Source: Natronorubrum thiooxidans (GTDB lineage Archaea > Halobacteriota > Halobacteria > Halobacteriales > Natrialbaceae). Taken from it: a DNA stretch of 64,000 nucleotides. Shown in pieces: positions 46,969 to 55,371 of the stretch. The stretch is from positions 248,001 to 312,000 of the forward strand of contig NZ_FTNR01000002.1 of assembly GCF_900156475.1 (NCBI RefSeq). Direction: 5' to 3'. Both the position numbers and the translations under genes were made by a program. The notes beneath the pieces are model-generated. The model saw nothing but the letters and a program-made list of their open reading frames with translations, ran no database searches and was not told the DNA's origin. Positions within the stretch are counted from its first letter, which is position 1. Every line of letters begins with the position of its first letter.

Positions 46969-47604
46969 TTACTGCAAGTGGTCTTCGAACCAGTCGGCTG
47001 CCACGTCGGCGACCTCCTCGAGGTGGCCGGGGCCTTCGAAGAGGTGGCCTGCGCCCGCGACGACGTGGAGATCGTGTTCGCAGGTGAGCGCGGCGGCGGC
47101 TTCGCGGTTGAGTTCGAGCACCTGCGTGTCGTCGCCGCCGACGATGAACAACGTGGGGGCGGTGACGTCCCCGAGCACCTCGGATGCGAGATCGACGCGG
47201 CCGCCTCGAGAGACGACGGCGTCGATGTCGGTAGCAGGACGCGCCGCACCTCGCAGTGCCGACGCTGCGCCGGTACTCGAGCCGAAGTAGCCGTAGCGAC
47301 GGTCGGCCGTCTCCTCGCGGCCTCGCAGCCACTCGGTCACCGCGACGAGTCGGTCGGTCAACAGCGGAATGTCGAAGCGGTTCTCGCGGTATCGGTCCTC
47401 TCCTTCCGTGAGCAAGTCGAACAGCAGGGTACCCAGCCCTCGCTCGCGGATGACGTCTGCAACGTAGTTGTTCCGCGGGCTCTTTCGACTGCTGCCGCTG
47501 CCGTGGGCGAAGACAACGAGACCGCTCGCGCCGTCGGGGACGATGAGTTCGCCCTCAAGTTCGACGTCGTCGACCGGGATCGTCGTGTAGTTCGCGTCGG
47601 ACAT
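46969..47604 (-). CDS. Alpha/beta hydrolase, dienelactone-hydrolase-like
   Basis: 211 residues. LVVFAHGSGSSRKSPRNNYV is the oxyanion region, YGYFGSSTGAASALRGA carries the nucleophile Ser, and VTAPTLFIVGGDDTQVLELN (Asp) with GAGHLFEGPGHL (His) completes the triad. It matches the second half of Rv0571c-type proteins, whose first half is a phosphoribosyltransferase; here the phosphoribosyltransferase is separate at 53114. Substrate unknown. Confidence 0.85.
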   Translation of the reverse strand: MSDANYTTIPVDDVELEGELIVPDGASGLVVFAHGSGSSRKSPRNNYVADVIRERGLGTLLFDLLTEGEDRYRENRFDIPLLTDRLVAVTEWLRGREETADRRYGYFGSSTGAASALRGAARPATDIDAVVSRGGRVDLASEVLGDVTAPTLFIVGGDDTQVLELNREAAAALTCEHDLHVVAGAGHLFEGPGHLEEVADVAADWFEDHLQ

Positions 47605-47751
47605 GGCGTGGTCTCCACTCCCTGTCGTCTTAGTGTTGTCATCGGTCAGTTCGGGAGAGAGTTCACGATTGCTGTCGGTCGACGGCAGTCAGCCGCCACC
47701 GCCGTCGGTGGTCGCGTGTGAGTGGCTACAATCGCGGTTTCGAGTCCGCCG

Positions 47752-48204
47752 CTACTCGATATCGATCTGCTGTCCCTCGAGCGAATCCGGTTCGCGTTTG
47801 GGGAGCATGACCGTGAGGACGCCGTTTCGATACCGTGCCTCGACGGCGTCTTCGTCGACCGGATCGGGAAGTCGAACGGAGCGACTCATCGACTGTCGGG
47901 ACCGTTCGCTCTTGATGTAGAACTCCTCGTCTTCGTCGGTCGTCTCTTCTTCGCGCGCTGCAGTGATGTGAATCGTGTCCCCGGAGAGGCGAATCTCGAT
48001 ATCGTCCTTTTCGAAGCCCGGCACATCGGCTGTCAGGACGAACGTCTCGCCGTGGTCGGCCAGATCGATGCCCATCGTCGTAATCGCCGCCTGTGACTGT
48101 CCGAACTGGTCGATATCCCACATCTCGAGTGACTCCTCTAGCTGTTGTTGTAGGCGCTCGAACTGTTTCTCGAGGGCTCTGAACGGATTGTTGTCTGTAC
48201 TCAT
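47752..48204 (-). CDS. Hsp20/alpha-crystallin small heat-shock protein
   Basis: 150 residues from ATG 48204 (MSTDNNPFRALEKQFERLQQ). The alpha-crystallin domain includes LADHGETFVLTADVPGFEKD and YRNGVLTVMLPKREP near the end. It holds unfolding proteins without ATP. ATG 48246 (MASDSKPG) is an upstream in-frame alternative. GTTTAA (48252-48257, minus) could be the TATA box, which would favour 48204. HspX of mycobacteria is the same family. Confidence 0.9.
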   Translation of the reverse strand: MSTDNNPFRALEKQFERLQQQLEESLEMWDIDQFGQSQAAITTMGIDLADHGETFVLTADVPGFEKDDIEIRLSGDTIHITAAREEETTDEDEEFYIKSERSRQSMSRSVRLPDPVDEDAVEARYRNGVLTVMLPKREPDSLEGQQIDIE

Positions 48205-48211
48205 TGGTGAA

Positions 48212-48228
48212 CCGGGGCGAAACCCCGG
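48212..48228 (-). promoter_or_regulatory. GC-rich hairpin in the hsp20 leader
   Basis: CCGGGG-TTTCG-CCCCGG on the minus strand is a perfect 6+5+6 repeat ending eight bases before ATG 48204. If transcription starts about 26 bp after the GTTTAA box, the hairpin is the first structure of the mRNA. It may be an RNA element or an operator. Confidence 0.45.
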
Positions 48229-48342
48229 CTTGGAGTCCGACGCCATTCGTGTTAAACGTTTCATCGGTTCGGCTGCTGTCGAGTGGCTCGAGCCCCGTTT
48301 GCCCGCTACCGTTTTGGCCCCACAGCGAGTCTAGCGGGACGA

Positions 48343-49821
48343 ATGCAACTCGAGGCTACCAGGGTTGACATCGGCACGAGCCGGCCACTCGTGTTGTTGA
48401 ACACCGTCGATGCGGCCGAACTGGGTGCACACCCGCTCGATCGCGTGCGAATCGAACACGACGACGGAACGATGACCGGGATCGTCAAACGGACCGACGA
48501 ACTGGTCGCAGCGGGTTCCATTGGCGTGACCGAACCGCTTCATCACGTCCGCGGGACCGTCGACGTCACACTCGCCGGACCCCCTCGATCAGTCCGGTAC
48601 GTTCGCAAGAAGTTAGACGACATCGAACTCGAGGCCGACGAACTCGAGACGATCGTTCGGGATATCCACGAAAACCGCCTCTCGGACGTCGAACTGAGCG
48701 CCTACGTCTCGGCGGTGTATACGAACGGACTCTCGCTCGAGGAAACCAAACACCTGACGGAAGCGATGAGCGGCGTCGGCCAGCGGCTGACGTGGGAGAC
48801 CCCAGTCGTCGCGGACAAACATTCGATCGGCGGCGTGGCGGGCAACTGCGTGACGCCGATCATGGTCGCGATCGTGACGGCGGCGGGGCTGACGATGCCC
48901 AAGACCTCCTCGCGGGCCGTGACCTCGCCAGCGGGAACGGCGGACGTCATGGAAGTCCTCTGTGACGTGGAGTTTACGATCGCCGAGATCGAGTCGATCG
49001 TCGCGGAGACGAACGGCTGTCTGGTCTGGGGCGGCGGTGTGGATCTCTCGCCGGTCGACGACGAGATCATCCGCGCCGAAAACCCACTGTCGGTCGATCC
49101 GCCGGGCCAGCTCATCGCCTCGGTGCTCTCGAAAAAGCGCAGCGCCGGCTCGACACACGTCGTCATCGACATCCCCTATGGTGAAGGGGCGAAAGTCGAG
49201 AGCCTCGTCGCAGCACGGGAGCTTGCGGACGATTTCAAACGCGTCGGCGACCATCTAGCAGTCGACGTCAGCTGTGCGATCACCCACGGAACCGATCCGA
49301 TCGGCCGCGGCATCGGGCCGACGCTCGAGGCCCGGGACGTCCTTGACGTACTCGAGAGCGAGGGTCCGGAGTCGCTGCGACTGAAGTCGTTACGGCTCGC
49401 TGAGATGCTCCTCGAGCACTGTGGCGTCGATGCGTCGTCGACCGAGATCCTTGAGTCGGGACAGGCACTCGAACGGTTCCGACGGATCGTCGCTGCACAG
49501 GGTGGCGACCCCGAGATCGAAGCCACAGACCTCGAGCCGGGAGCGGAGTCGACGACCGTCCACGCAGCCCGGTCCGGAATCACGACGCGTGTCGACAACC
49601 GGCAACTCTGCGATCTCGCACGGCGGGCGGGTGCACCCCTCGATAGCCGTGCTGGGCTCGTGATTCATCGGACCGTCACCGAGCAGGTCGAACCTGGCGA
49701 TCCGCTGTATACGATCCACGCCGAGACACCGACCAAACTCGCGGAGGCGGAGCGACTGGCCGACGAACTCGAGCCGGTTCGGGTCCGGAGCAAGGCGGAC
49801 GCACTCGTCGAGCGCCGGTAG
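48343..49821 (+). CDS. deoA: AMP phosphorylase
   Basis: 492 residues from ATG 48343. The thymidine/AMP phosphorylase core is clear: VADKHSIGGVAGNCVTPIM, TMPKTSSRAVTSPAGTADVM, and the about 85-residue N-terminal domain typical of archaeal AMP phosphorylases. It splits AMP and phosphate into adenine and ribose 1,5-bisphosphate in the archaeal nucleotide pathway that leads to Rubisco. Neither ribose-1,5-bisphosphate isomerase nor Rubisco is in the window. In a stress island it may remove AMP that builds up when ATP falls (inference). Confidence 0.9.
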   Translation: MQLEATRVDIGTSRPLVLLNTVDAAELGAHPLDRVRIEHDDGTMTGIVKRTDELVAAGSIGVTEPLHHVRGTVDVTLAGPPRSVRYVRKKLDDIELEADELETIVRDIHENRLSDVELSAYVSAVYTNGLSLEETKHLTEAMSGVGQRLTWETPVVADKHSIGGVAGNCVTPIMVAIVTAAGLTMPKTSSRAVTSPAGTADVMEVLCDVEFTIAEIESIVAETNGCLVWGGGVDLSPVDDEIIRAENPLSVDPPGQLIASVLSKKRSAGSTHVVIDIPYGEGAKVESLVAARELADDFKRVGDHLAVDVSCAITHGTDPIGRGIGPTLEARDVLDVLESEGPESLRLKSLRLAEMLLEHCGVDASSTEILESGQALERFRRIVAAQGGDPEIEATDLEPGAESTTVHAARSGITTRVDNRQLCDLARRAGAPLDSRAGLVIHRTVTEQVEPGDPLYTIHAETPTKLAEAERLADELEPVRVRSKADALVERR

Positions 49822-49833
49822 CTGTGTGCGGTG

Positions 49834-49845
49834 TAACTTATTTGG
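49834..49845 (+). promoter_or_regulatory. Promoter word TAACTTATTTGG
   Basis: TATA-containing word about 30 bp before ATG 49873; a near-identical word precedes the next usp at 50316-50327. Confidence 0.5.
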
Positions 49846-49872
49846 GCTACCCAGTGGTGAGACACATACTGT

Positions 49873-50277
49873 ATGTACGACACGATCCTCGTTGCGACGG
49901 ACGGGAGCGACTCGGCAAACCGTGCAGTCGACCAGGCGCTCGATCTCGCGTCGACGTTCGACGCCGACTTACACGGGATTTCGGTCGTCGACACCCGACG
50001 ATACGGCGACTCGATGCTGTCGGATTCGGATAGCGTTATCAGTGATCTGAAAGCCCGTGCTGAAGAGATCCTGACGGATGTCGGCATTCGAGCCGACGTC
50101 GACGTGACCACGACTGTCCGTCGCGGTCGCCCACACGAGGAAATCGGCAGCTATGCCGACTCGATCGATGCAGATCTGATCGTGCTTGGAAACCGCGGTC
50201 TCGGTGGCAGCGGCGAAATCGGGAGCACGGCGGAGCGCGTCGTCAGATATCTCGACCGCCCGGTACTAACGGCCTAA
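49873..50277 (+). CDS. Universal stress protein with shortened ATP loop
   Basis: 134 residues. YDTILVATDGSDSANRAVDQ opens it. The ATP loop GNRGLGGSGEIGS has seven instead of nine residues before the final GS. Adjacent to its tandem relative at 50357 (both end DRPVLTA). Confidence 0.92.
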   Translation: MYDTILVATDGSDSANRAVDQALDLASTFDADLHGISVVDTRRYGDSMLSDSDSVISDLKARAEEILTDVGIRADVDVTTTVRRGRPHEEIGSYADSIDADLIVLGNRGLGGSGEIGSTAERVVRYLDRPVLTA

Positions 50278-50315
50278 CCACGTCTCGAGCCGACGATCTA
50301 TCAGTGATTCGGGTA

Positions 50316-50327
50316 TAACCTATTTGG
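50316..50327 (+). promoter_or_regulatory. Promoter word TAACCTATTTGG
   Basis: Differs by one base from the word at 49834-49845; lies about 30-40 bp before ATG 50357. Confidence 0.5.
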
Positions 50328-50356
50328 CAGCTTCCGACATGCATACCGCTACGCCA

Positions 50357-50776
50357 ATGTACGAGACGATTCTCGTCCCGACCGACGGGAGCGACCCGGC
50401 AAATCGGGCAGTAGAGCACGCACTAGAACTCGCGGACAGATATGGTGCCGACGTGCACACGATGTACTGCGTTGAAACCCACCGATACGGTGAAACCGCG
50501 CTGAGCAGTGCCGAGATCGTCCTCGACAGACTCGAGGAACAGGGCGCCGCAATGCTCGAGGAGATCAGCGACCGGGCTGATAACGTCGGCATCGACTGCA
50601 GTTGGTCGGTCTGTCACGGCCGTCCGTGGGAAGAGGTCTCCGAGAAGGCAGCCGACATCGATGCGGATCTGATCGTGATCGGTCATCAAGGGCAGAGTCA
50701 CACGCGAACGAACAAGATCGGCAGCGTCGCCGAGCGAATCGTCCGGACTGCGGATCGGCCGGTGTTGACCGCCTAA
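50357..50776 (+). CDS. Universal stress protein
   Basis: 139 residues from ATG 50357; the earlier ATG 50339 is too close to the TATA word. ATP loop GHQGQSHTRTNKIGS is intact. It is a tandem relative of 49873. The stop is followed at once by the decayed glycosyltransferase fragment. Confidence 0.92.
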   Translation: MYETILVPTDGSDPANRAVEHALELADRYGADVHTMYCVETHRYGETALSSAEIVLDRLEEQGAAMLEEISDRADNVGIDCSWSVCHGRPWEEVSEKAADIDADLIVIGHQGQSHTRTNKIGSVAERIVRTADRPVLTA

Positions 50777-50965
50777 CCGATCGACGACGCGTACGACCTC
50801 GTCGTCTCGGAAGCGCGCTGGAAGCGCACGCCGGTCGTCGGCTCGACCGTCGGTGGTATGCCGCTCCAGATCGGAAACGGTCGGAACGGCTCTCTCGTCG
50901 CCCCCGACGATATCGCGGGCGTTACACGGCGCGTCGAACCTCTCCTCGGAGACGACGCCACCCCT
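50777..50965 (+). pseudogene. Decayed GT4 glycosyltransferase (trehalose-synthase-like) fragment
   Basis: Directly after the usp stop, in the same frame, the translation reads YDLVVSEARWKRTPVVGSTV, then GGMPLQIGNGRNGSLVAPDD. This is the C-terminal donor-binding part of GT4 enzymes, closest by eye to trehalose glycosyltransferring synthase (SEAxWK.TPVVG..VGG.PLQI). There is no start and no catalytic N-terminal domain; the frame then runs on into ywbE. So it is a remnant of a lost gene. Confidence 0.75.
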
Positions 50966-50996
50966 CTAAGGGGATCGCCCCCGTTTATCGGATCAC

Positions 50997-51190
50997 ATGT
51001 CAGCGGATCTTCCGACCGGGACGAACTCATCCAGGGAATGACCGTCGAGATCGAACAGGAAACCGGCGACCGCCTCGTTGGAGAGGTCGGTGCGATCCTC
51101 TCCGACGACCGCACCCATCCCGACGGAATCCTCGTCAAGCTCAAATCCGGCGTTCGCGGACGCGTCAAACGCATCGGACCGGACACCTGA
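50997..51190 (+). CDS. YwbE family (DUF2196) protein, probable frameshift near the start
   Basis: The frame ending at 51190 reads DELIQGMTVEIEQETGDRL, then VGEVGAILSDDRTHPDGI and KSGVRGRVKRIGP, the whole YwbE core. In that frame no normal start lies close by; ATG 51038 would be too late and 50858 lies in the GT remnant. ATG 50997 in the neighbouring frame gives MSADLPT, and one extra base near 51017 would join it to RDELIQGMTVEI. So the gene has a one-base deletion or an assembly error. YwbE has no firm function. Confidence 0.65.
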
Positions 51191-51258
51191 GCGGCGCGCA
51201 GCCGTCTGTCGTGGCGACAGCCCGATGGTTTACTTCGGTGCGCCGCGAACAGGGATGT

Positions 51259-51708
51259 ATGAAGTGCCTCGTAGCTGTCGACGGATCCGAAGCGTCGAAG
51301 AACGCCCTCGCCTACGCCATCGACATCGCAGACGCGATGGACGGTTCGATCACGGTCGTCCACTCGGTTGACCCCACTGCCCACGACGAGGGCGGAAGCG
51401 AACCGACCCTGTCGCTTTGGGATGAAGATCAGCGACTGATCCTCGAGAGCATCGAAGACGCCGAACAGCGAGGACTCGATCTCCTCGACGATGCCTCGGC
51501 GTTCGCCGACGACCTCAGTCACGACGTCGCGGTCGAACTCTGCTACGGCAATCCGGTCGCGGAGATTACCGATTACGCCGAGGACGAGGGATTCGACGCG
51601 ATCTTCGTCGGCCACCGGGGCCGATCGGAGCGTGCGGGGCTGATGCTCGGGAGCGTCGCGAAGTCACTCGTCGAACGGGCGACCGTTCCGGTTACCGTCG
51701 TTCGCTGA
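51259..51708 (+). CDS. Universal stress protein
   Basis: 149 residues from ATG 51259 (MKCLVAVDGSEASKNAL). ATP loop GHRGRSERAGLMLGS is intact. GATGGTTTACT lies 35 bp upstream, at the same place as GATGGTAT before the usp genes at 46213 and 61425. Confidence 0.93.
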   Translation: MKCLVAVDGSEASKNALAYAIDIADAMDGSITVVHSVDPTAHDEGGSEPTLSLWDEDQRLILESIEDAEQRGLDLLDDASAFADDLSHDVAVELCYGNPVAEITDYAEDEGFDAIFVGHRGRSERAGLMLGSVAKSLVERATVPVTVVR

Positions 51709-51747
51709 CGTCGTCCGTGTGCCTCATCACCAACGATTGAGTGGTGA

Positions 51748-52965
51748 TTACTCCTCGAGCAGCCAGCCGAAGCGCTTCTCCCAGAACTCCTCGGTCGGGG
51801 GCTTTTTGCTCCGGCCGTAGGTCTTCTTATCACGGATCTGTCGCTCGAGCACATCGCGCGCCTCGTTGAGCGCGTGACTCGCGCCGTACCCCTCCCCGGA
51901 GGCGATGTACAGTCCACTGTCGGTGTGCAACCGGATGCGGGCGAGTAGGAGCGAAACCCCGCGGCGTTTCTCGTCGTGTTTGTGGAGATGAACCTTCGCG
52001 TCCAGCACGTTCATTCCGTGGTCTCTGTCGTCGAATTTCTCGATCATCGCGACGATACTGTCGTAGGTCGTGTCATCTATCAGGTCGGTCCCGTAGATCT
52101 GGACGGCCCGGTTCCCGCCGGCTTCCCACGTCAGTGACTCGAGGACGTCGGTTTTCGTGACGATCCCGTACGGGTGGCCGTCCGTCGTCACCAGCAGCGA
52201 CGAGGCGTCGATCTCGAACATCTCCTCGACGGCCATCTCGAGCGTTTCGTCCGGCTGGATCGTCCGTACCGGTGTCGTCATGACGTCTCGAACGGGGAGA
52301 TCCAACATCCGCGCGGGCTCGCCCTCCCGAGAGCCAAAGCCACCGCGGCGCGAGCGGCCAGTTCTCGAGGAGATTTCGCCGCCGAACGGGTCGGTTCCAC
52401 CCGCGTCACCGCCCTGGCTCGTTACTTCAGCGCGGACCGTCAGGTCGGTCACGTCGTAGAGACTCACGATCCCCGCTGCCGTCTCGTTCTCGACGACCGG
52501 GAGATGCGTGATCCGGTGCTCACGGAAGACGTTAAGCGCGTCGCCAAGCGTCGAGTCCGGCTCGAGCGAGACGAGATCGCTCGAGGCGGCCTCTGAGACG
52601 GTCGCCGCGTCGAGAAACGGGTTCACTTTCTCGAGGATCGTATCGGCGGTGACGACGCCGACCAGTTCCCGGCCCTCGAAGACGGGAAGAAGCTGGGAGT
52701 CGCTGTCGATCATCAGCTGTGCCACTTTTCGGACGTCTTCGTCCGGCGTGAGTCGAGGGACGTGCCAGACCAGCGAGCCGAGCTTTTCGGTGGGCTGGCG
52801 ATGTGAGGTGGCGAGTTGTCGGCGCGTCACGACGCCCTCGAACGAGTCGCCCCGCACGACGACGCCGTCGACGTTCGAATCTTCGAACGTGCCGACGAGC
52901 TTCGAGACGGGTGTTTCCGGGGTGAATTCGACGTACTCTTCTGAAACGATGTCTTCGATATCCAT
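51748..52965 (-). CDS. Four-CBS protein with C-terminal ribosome-hibernation-like domain
   Basis: 405 residues. Two Bateman modules are seen: residues about 1-175 and 215-285 (CBS motifs VKVAQ-like DVRKVAQLMIDSDSQLLPVF, LGDALNVFREHRITHLPVVE, LPVRDVMTTPVRTIQPDETL). A Gly/Arg-rich linker lies between (about 182-210). The last about 110 residues (DAKVHLHKHDEKRRGV, RIRLHTDSGLYIASGEGYGA, then ALNEARDVLERQIRDKK) resemble the sigma-54-modulation/HPF fold that binds ribosomes. So nucleotide sensing may be tied to ribosome resting. It is the only CBS protein inside the usp cluster. Confidence 0.82.
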   Translation of the reverse strand: MDIEDIVSEEYVEFTPETPVSKLVGTFEDSNVDGVVVRGDSFEGVVTRRQLATSHRQPTEKLGSLVWHVPRLTPDEDVRKVAQLMIDSDSQLLPVFEGRELVGVVTADTILEKVNPFLDAATVSEAASSDLVSLEPDSTLGDALNVFREHRITHLPVVENETAAGIVSLYDVTDLTVRAEVTSQGGDAGGTDPFGGEISSRTGRSRRGGFGSREGEPARMLDLPVRDVMTTPVRTIQPDETLEMAVEEMFEIDASSLLVTTDGHPYGIVTKTDVLESLTWEAGGNRAVQIYGTDLIDDTTYDSIVAMIEKFDDRDHGMNVLDAKVHLHKHDEKRRGVSLLLARIRLHTDSGLYIASGEGYGASHALNEARDVLERQIRDKKTYGRSKKPPTEEFWEKRFGWLLEE

Positions 52966-53113
52966 GCGTGTTCTGTTGTATCAGGTCGGGTGTTAGTGTG
53001 CAATACGGTACCACTGTACTGGAGCTGTGCTGGTTGTCGGTCCCCTCATCACGTTCCCACAAGAACTCGAGAGTCGATCTCGAGTCCGTGGATTCGACGG
53101 GTCGTCCGGCGGG

Positions 53114-53752
53114 TTACCGGTCCAGATACGCCATCGCCTCCTCGTCGGAGACCTGCCCGAAGCGTTCGTAGAACTGCCCGACGCCCATGAACCGACTCGG
53201 CGTCTCGAGACAGACGACCGCGTCGGCTTCATCCTCGAGGGCAGCGATGGTCTCGGGTGGGCCGACTGGCACTGCCAGCACGATCTGTTCGGCGTCCGTT
53301 TCGTTGAGCGTCTGGAGACATGCTCTGGCCGTCGACCCCGTCGCGACGCCGTCGTCGACGACGACGACGGTTTTCCCGGCCAGACCTGGCGGCTCGCGGT
53401 CGCCCCGATAACGGTCGGCTTTCTGTCGAGCGTTTTCGGCTTCTTCCTCGCGGCGTCGCTGGAAATACTGTTCGTCGCTGTCCGTCTGGCCGATCGCGTC
53501 CTCGTTTCGCCAGGTGCTGCCGTCGCTTGCGACGGCACCGATAGCATACTCCGGGTTACCCGGCGCGCCGATTTTCTTCGCGACGACGATATCCAGTGGG
53601 ATCTCGAGTTCGTCAGCGACCGCTCGACCGAGCGGAAGCCCGCCGCGCGGGATCGCAAGCGCGATGTCCGCGTCGATGTCCCGCTCGCGGAGTTCCGCTG
53701 CGAGGCGCTCACCCGCGTCGGTTCGGTCCCTGAAGCGTTGGGTGCCGACCAT
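53114..53752 (-). CDS. Phosphoribosyltransferase-family protein
   Basis: 212 residues. VVVVDDGVATGSTARACLQT is the PRPP-binding loop; ALAIPRGGLPLGRAVADELE and DIVVAKKIGAPGNPEYAIGA match the same stretches in Rv0571c/Rv2030c-type proteins. It is probably a PRPP-using enzyme of unknown acceptor. Start GTG/ATG at 53752 (VGTQRFRDRTDAGE). Confidence 0.87.
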   Translation of the reverse strand: MVGTQRFRDRTDAGERLAAELRERDIDADIALAIPRGGLPLGRAVADELEIPLDIVVAKKIGAPGNPEYAIGAVASDGSTWRNEDAIGQTDSDEQYFQRRREEEAENARQKADRYRGDREPPGLAGKTVVVVDDGVATGSTARACLQTLNETDAEQIVLAVPVGPPETIAALEDEADAVVCLETPSRFMGVGQFYERFGQVSDEEAMAYLDR

Positions 53753-53948
53753 CGTCTCTACGTGCCACAGGTGACGGTATATAACAGTCGGGTACCCCTC
53801 ACAAGACCGAACGGATCTCGTCCGAAGCGGCCGGGCACGGGCAGAGCCTCACAACGGAGGCAGATCGATCTCAAGGGCGTTCGTCGGCGTCGGTTCGGTC
53901 GCCACTCGAGTCAATAGAACAAAGACTGTGGCCGCTGTACCGCCAGCC

Positions 53949-54785
53949 ATGTACGACGACGTGCTCATCGCAACCGATGGCAGCGACGTTGCAACGGACG
54001 CCGCAACAGTTGGCATCTCGCTTGCACAGGCGTTCGACGCGACGGTTCACGCGCTGGCGGTCGCCGAGGCCAAACGCGGCACCGACGCGAACCGCCGCGA
54101 GCAACGCGAGGCGGCTGTGGACGCAATCGCCACCGACGCCGTCGAGGCGGGCTGTACGGCCGAGTCCGTCGTTCGAACGGGACGACCGGCAAGCGAGATT
54201 CTGGCCTACGCCGACGAGGCCGACGCCGACGCCATCGTCGTCGGCACCCACGGCCGAACCGGCTTGCGACAGGCCCTACTCGGCAGCGTCGCCCTCGAGG
54301 TCGTTCGCGACGCCAGCCAGCCCGTGCTCACGGTTGGGCGCGAAACGGTCGACCGCGACGGCATCCAGATCGACGACGTCTGTCTCGCAACCGACGGCTC
54401 AGTGGGTGCAACCGCCGCGACCGAACACGCCCTGTCGTTGGCTGAGGCCTGCGACGCCACCGTCCACGCGCTGTACGCGGTCGACGTCAGCCCCGAGGCC
54501 GACGCGATTCGAGAGAACTTCCTCGAGCACGGCGAGCAGACGACGACGGGCGTCGAAGAGCGGGCCACCGAGCGCGGCCTTGAGACGACGCGGACGGTCA
54601 CAGAAGGAACTGCCCACGAGGTAATTCTCGACTACGTCGACGCTGAAGCCGTCGACGTGCTCGTCATGGGAACGGAGAGCAAATCGAACCTCGAGCGACT
54701 CGTGCTGGGCAGCGTCTCCCAGCGCGTGGTGCCGGCGGCGAGCGTTCCGGTGATGACCGTGCGAACGCCCACGCCCGAGCAGTAA
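53949..54785 (+). CDS. Two-domain universal stress protein
   Basis: 278 residues from ATG 53949 (MYDDVLIATDGSD). First ATP loop GTHGRTGLRQALLGS is intact; the second, GTESKSNLERLVLGS, has lost its second Gly. It may bind one ATP per chain. Confidence 0.92.
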   Translation: MYDDVLIATDGSDVATDAATVGISLAQAFDATVHALAVAEAKRGTDANRREQREAAVDAIATDAVEAGCTAESVVRTGRPASEILAYADEADADAIVVGTHGRTGLRQALLGSVALEVVRDASQPVLTVGRETVDRDGIQIDDVCLATDGSVGATAATEHALSLAEACDATVHALYAVDVSPEADAIRENFLEHGEQTTTGVEERATERGLETTRTVTEGTAHEVILDYVDAEAVDVLVMGTESKSNLERLVLGSVSQRVVPAASVPVMTVRTPTPEQ

Positions 54786-54850
54786 CGATTCTTCGAAGGC
54801 GATGAAAACGCTCCGGTGCCGGTCACACCGTATGAACCGTCGGGTTCGAC

Positions 54851-55342
54851 CTACGTCGCGTCGTCTTCATAAAACTCGGCGTGGGGAGTGACTCCCTCGA
54901 GTCCGGGCGGTGATCGCTGGCGCACGACGAAGACGTCGTAGGCCTCCTCGTTGGCGATGTGGACGCCGACACTCGTCAGCGGTGTCACGATGCGGCCGAC
55001 GTTGTCGCTGCCGAGGAAGACGACGCTTGGCTCGTGTTCCAGTGCCAGTCGCTCGATGTGGCCGGCAATTCGTGCCTCCGGCGGGAACTCACGGATCCGT
55101 TCGTATTCGAACGACGCCTCTGGTGTGAGCGACGCCACCTGTTCGCGCAGGTGCTCGACGACGGCGTCGACGTCGTACGCCTCGTCCTCGTCGATCCAGC
55201 CCTTCTCTCGAGCGTATCGCTTTCGTTCCGGGACGACGGTCACGGCCGTCACGTCCTCCTCGAGTGCAGTGCCGTACTCGGCTGCTCTGACGAGGGCGGC
55301 TTCCGCGAGGTCCGAGCCATCGAATGGGACAACGAACGTCAT
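54851..55342 (-). CDS. Degenerate Usp-like protein without the ATP loop (paralogue of 44719)
   Basis: 163 residues from ATG 55342. TFVVPFDGSDLAEAALVRAA and VFLGSDNVGRIVTPLTSV align closely with 44719. The ATP loop is absent. TTATTGGG lies 29 bp before the start, exactly as before the usp at 55946. Confidence 0.8.
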   Translation of the reverse strand: MTFVVPFDGSDLAEAALVRAAEYGTALEEDVTAVTVVPERKRYAREKGWIDEDEAYDVDAVVEHLREQVASLTPEASFEYERIREFPPEARIAGHIERLALEHEPSVVFLGSDNVGRIVTPLTSVGVHIANEEAYDVFVVRQRSPPGLEGVTPHAEFYEDDAT

Positions 55343-55363
55343 ACATCCCGTCTCTATGCCCTG

Positions 55364-55371
55364 CCCAATAA
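55364..55371 (-). promoter_or_regulatory. Promoter word TTATTGGG (usp-like gene 54851-55342)
   Basis: Begins 29 bp before ATG 55342; same word and spacing as 55917-55924. Confidence 0.45.
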
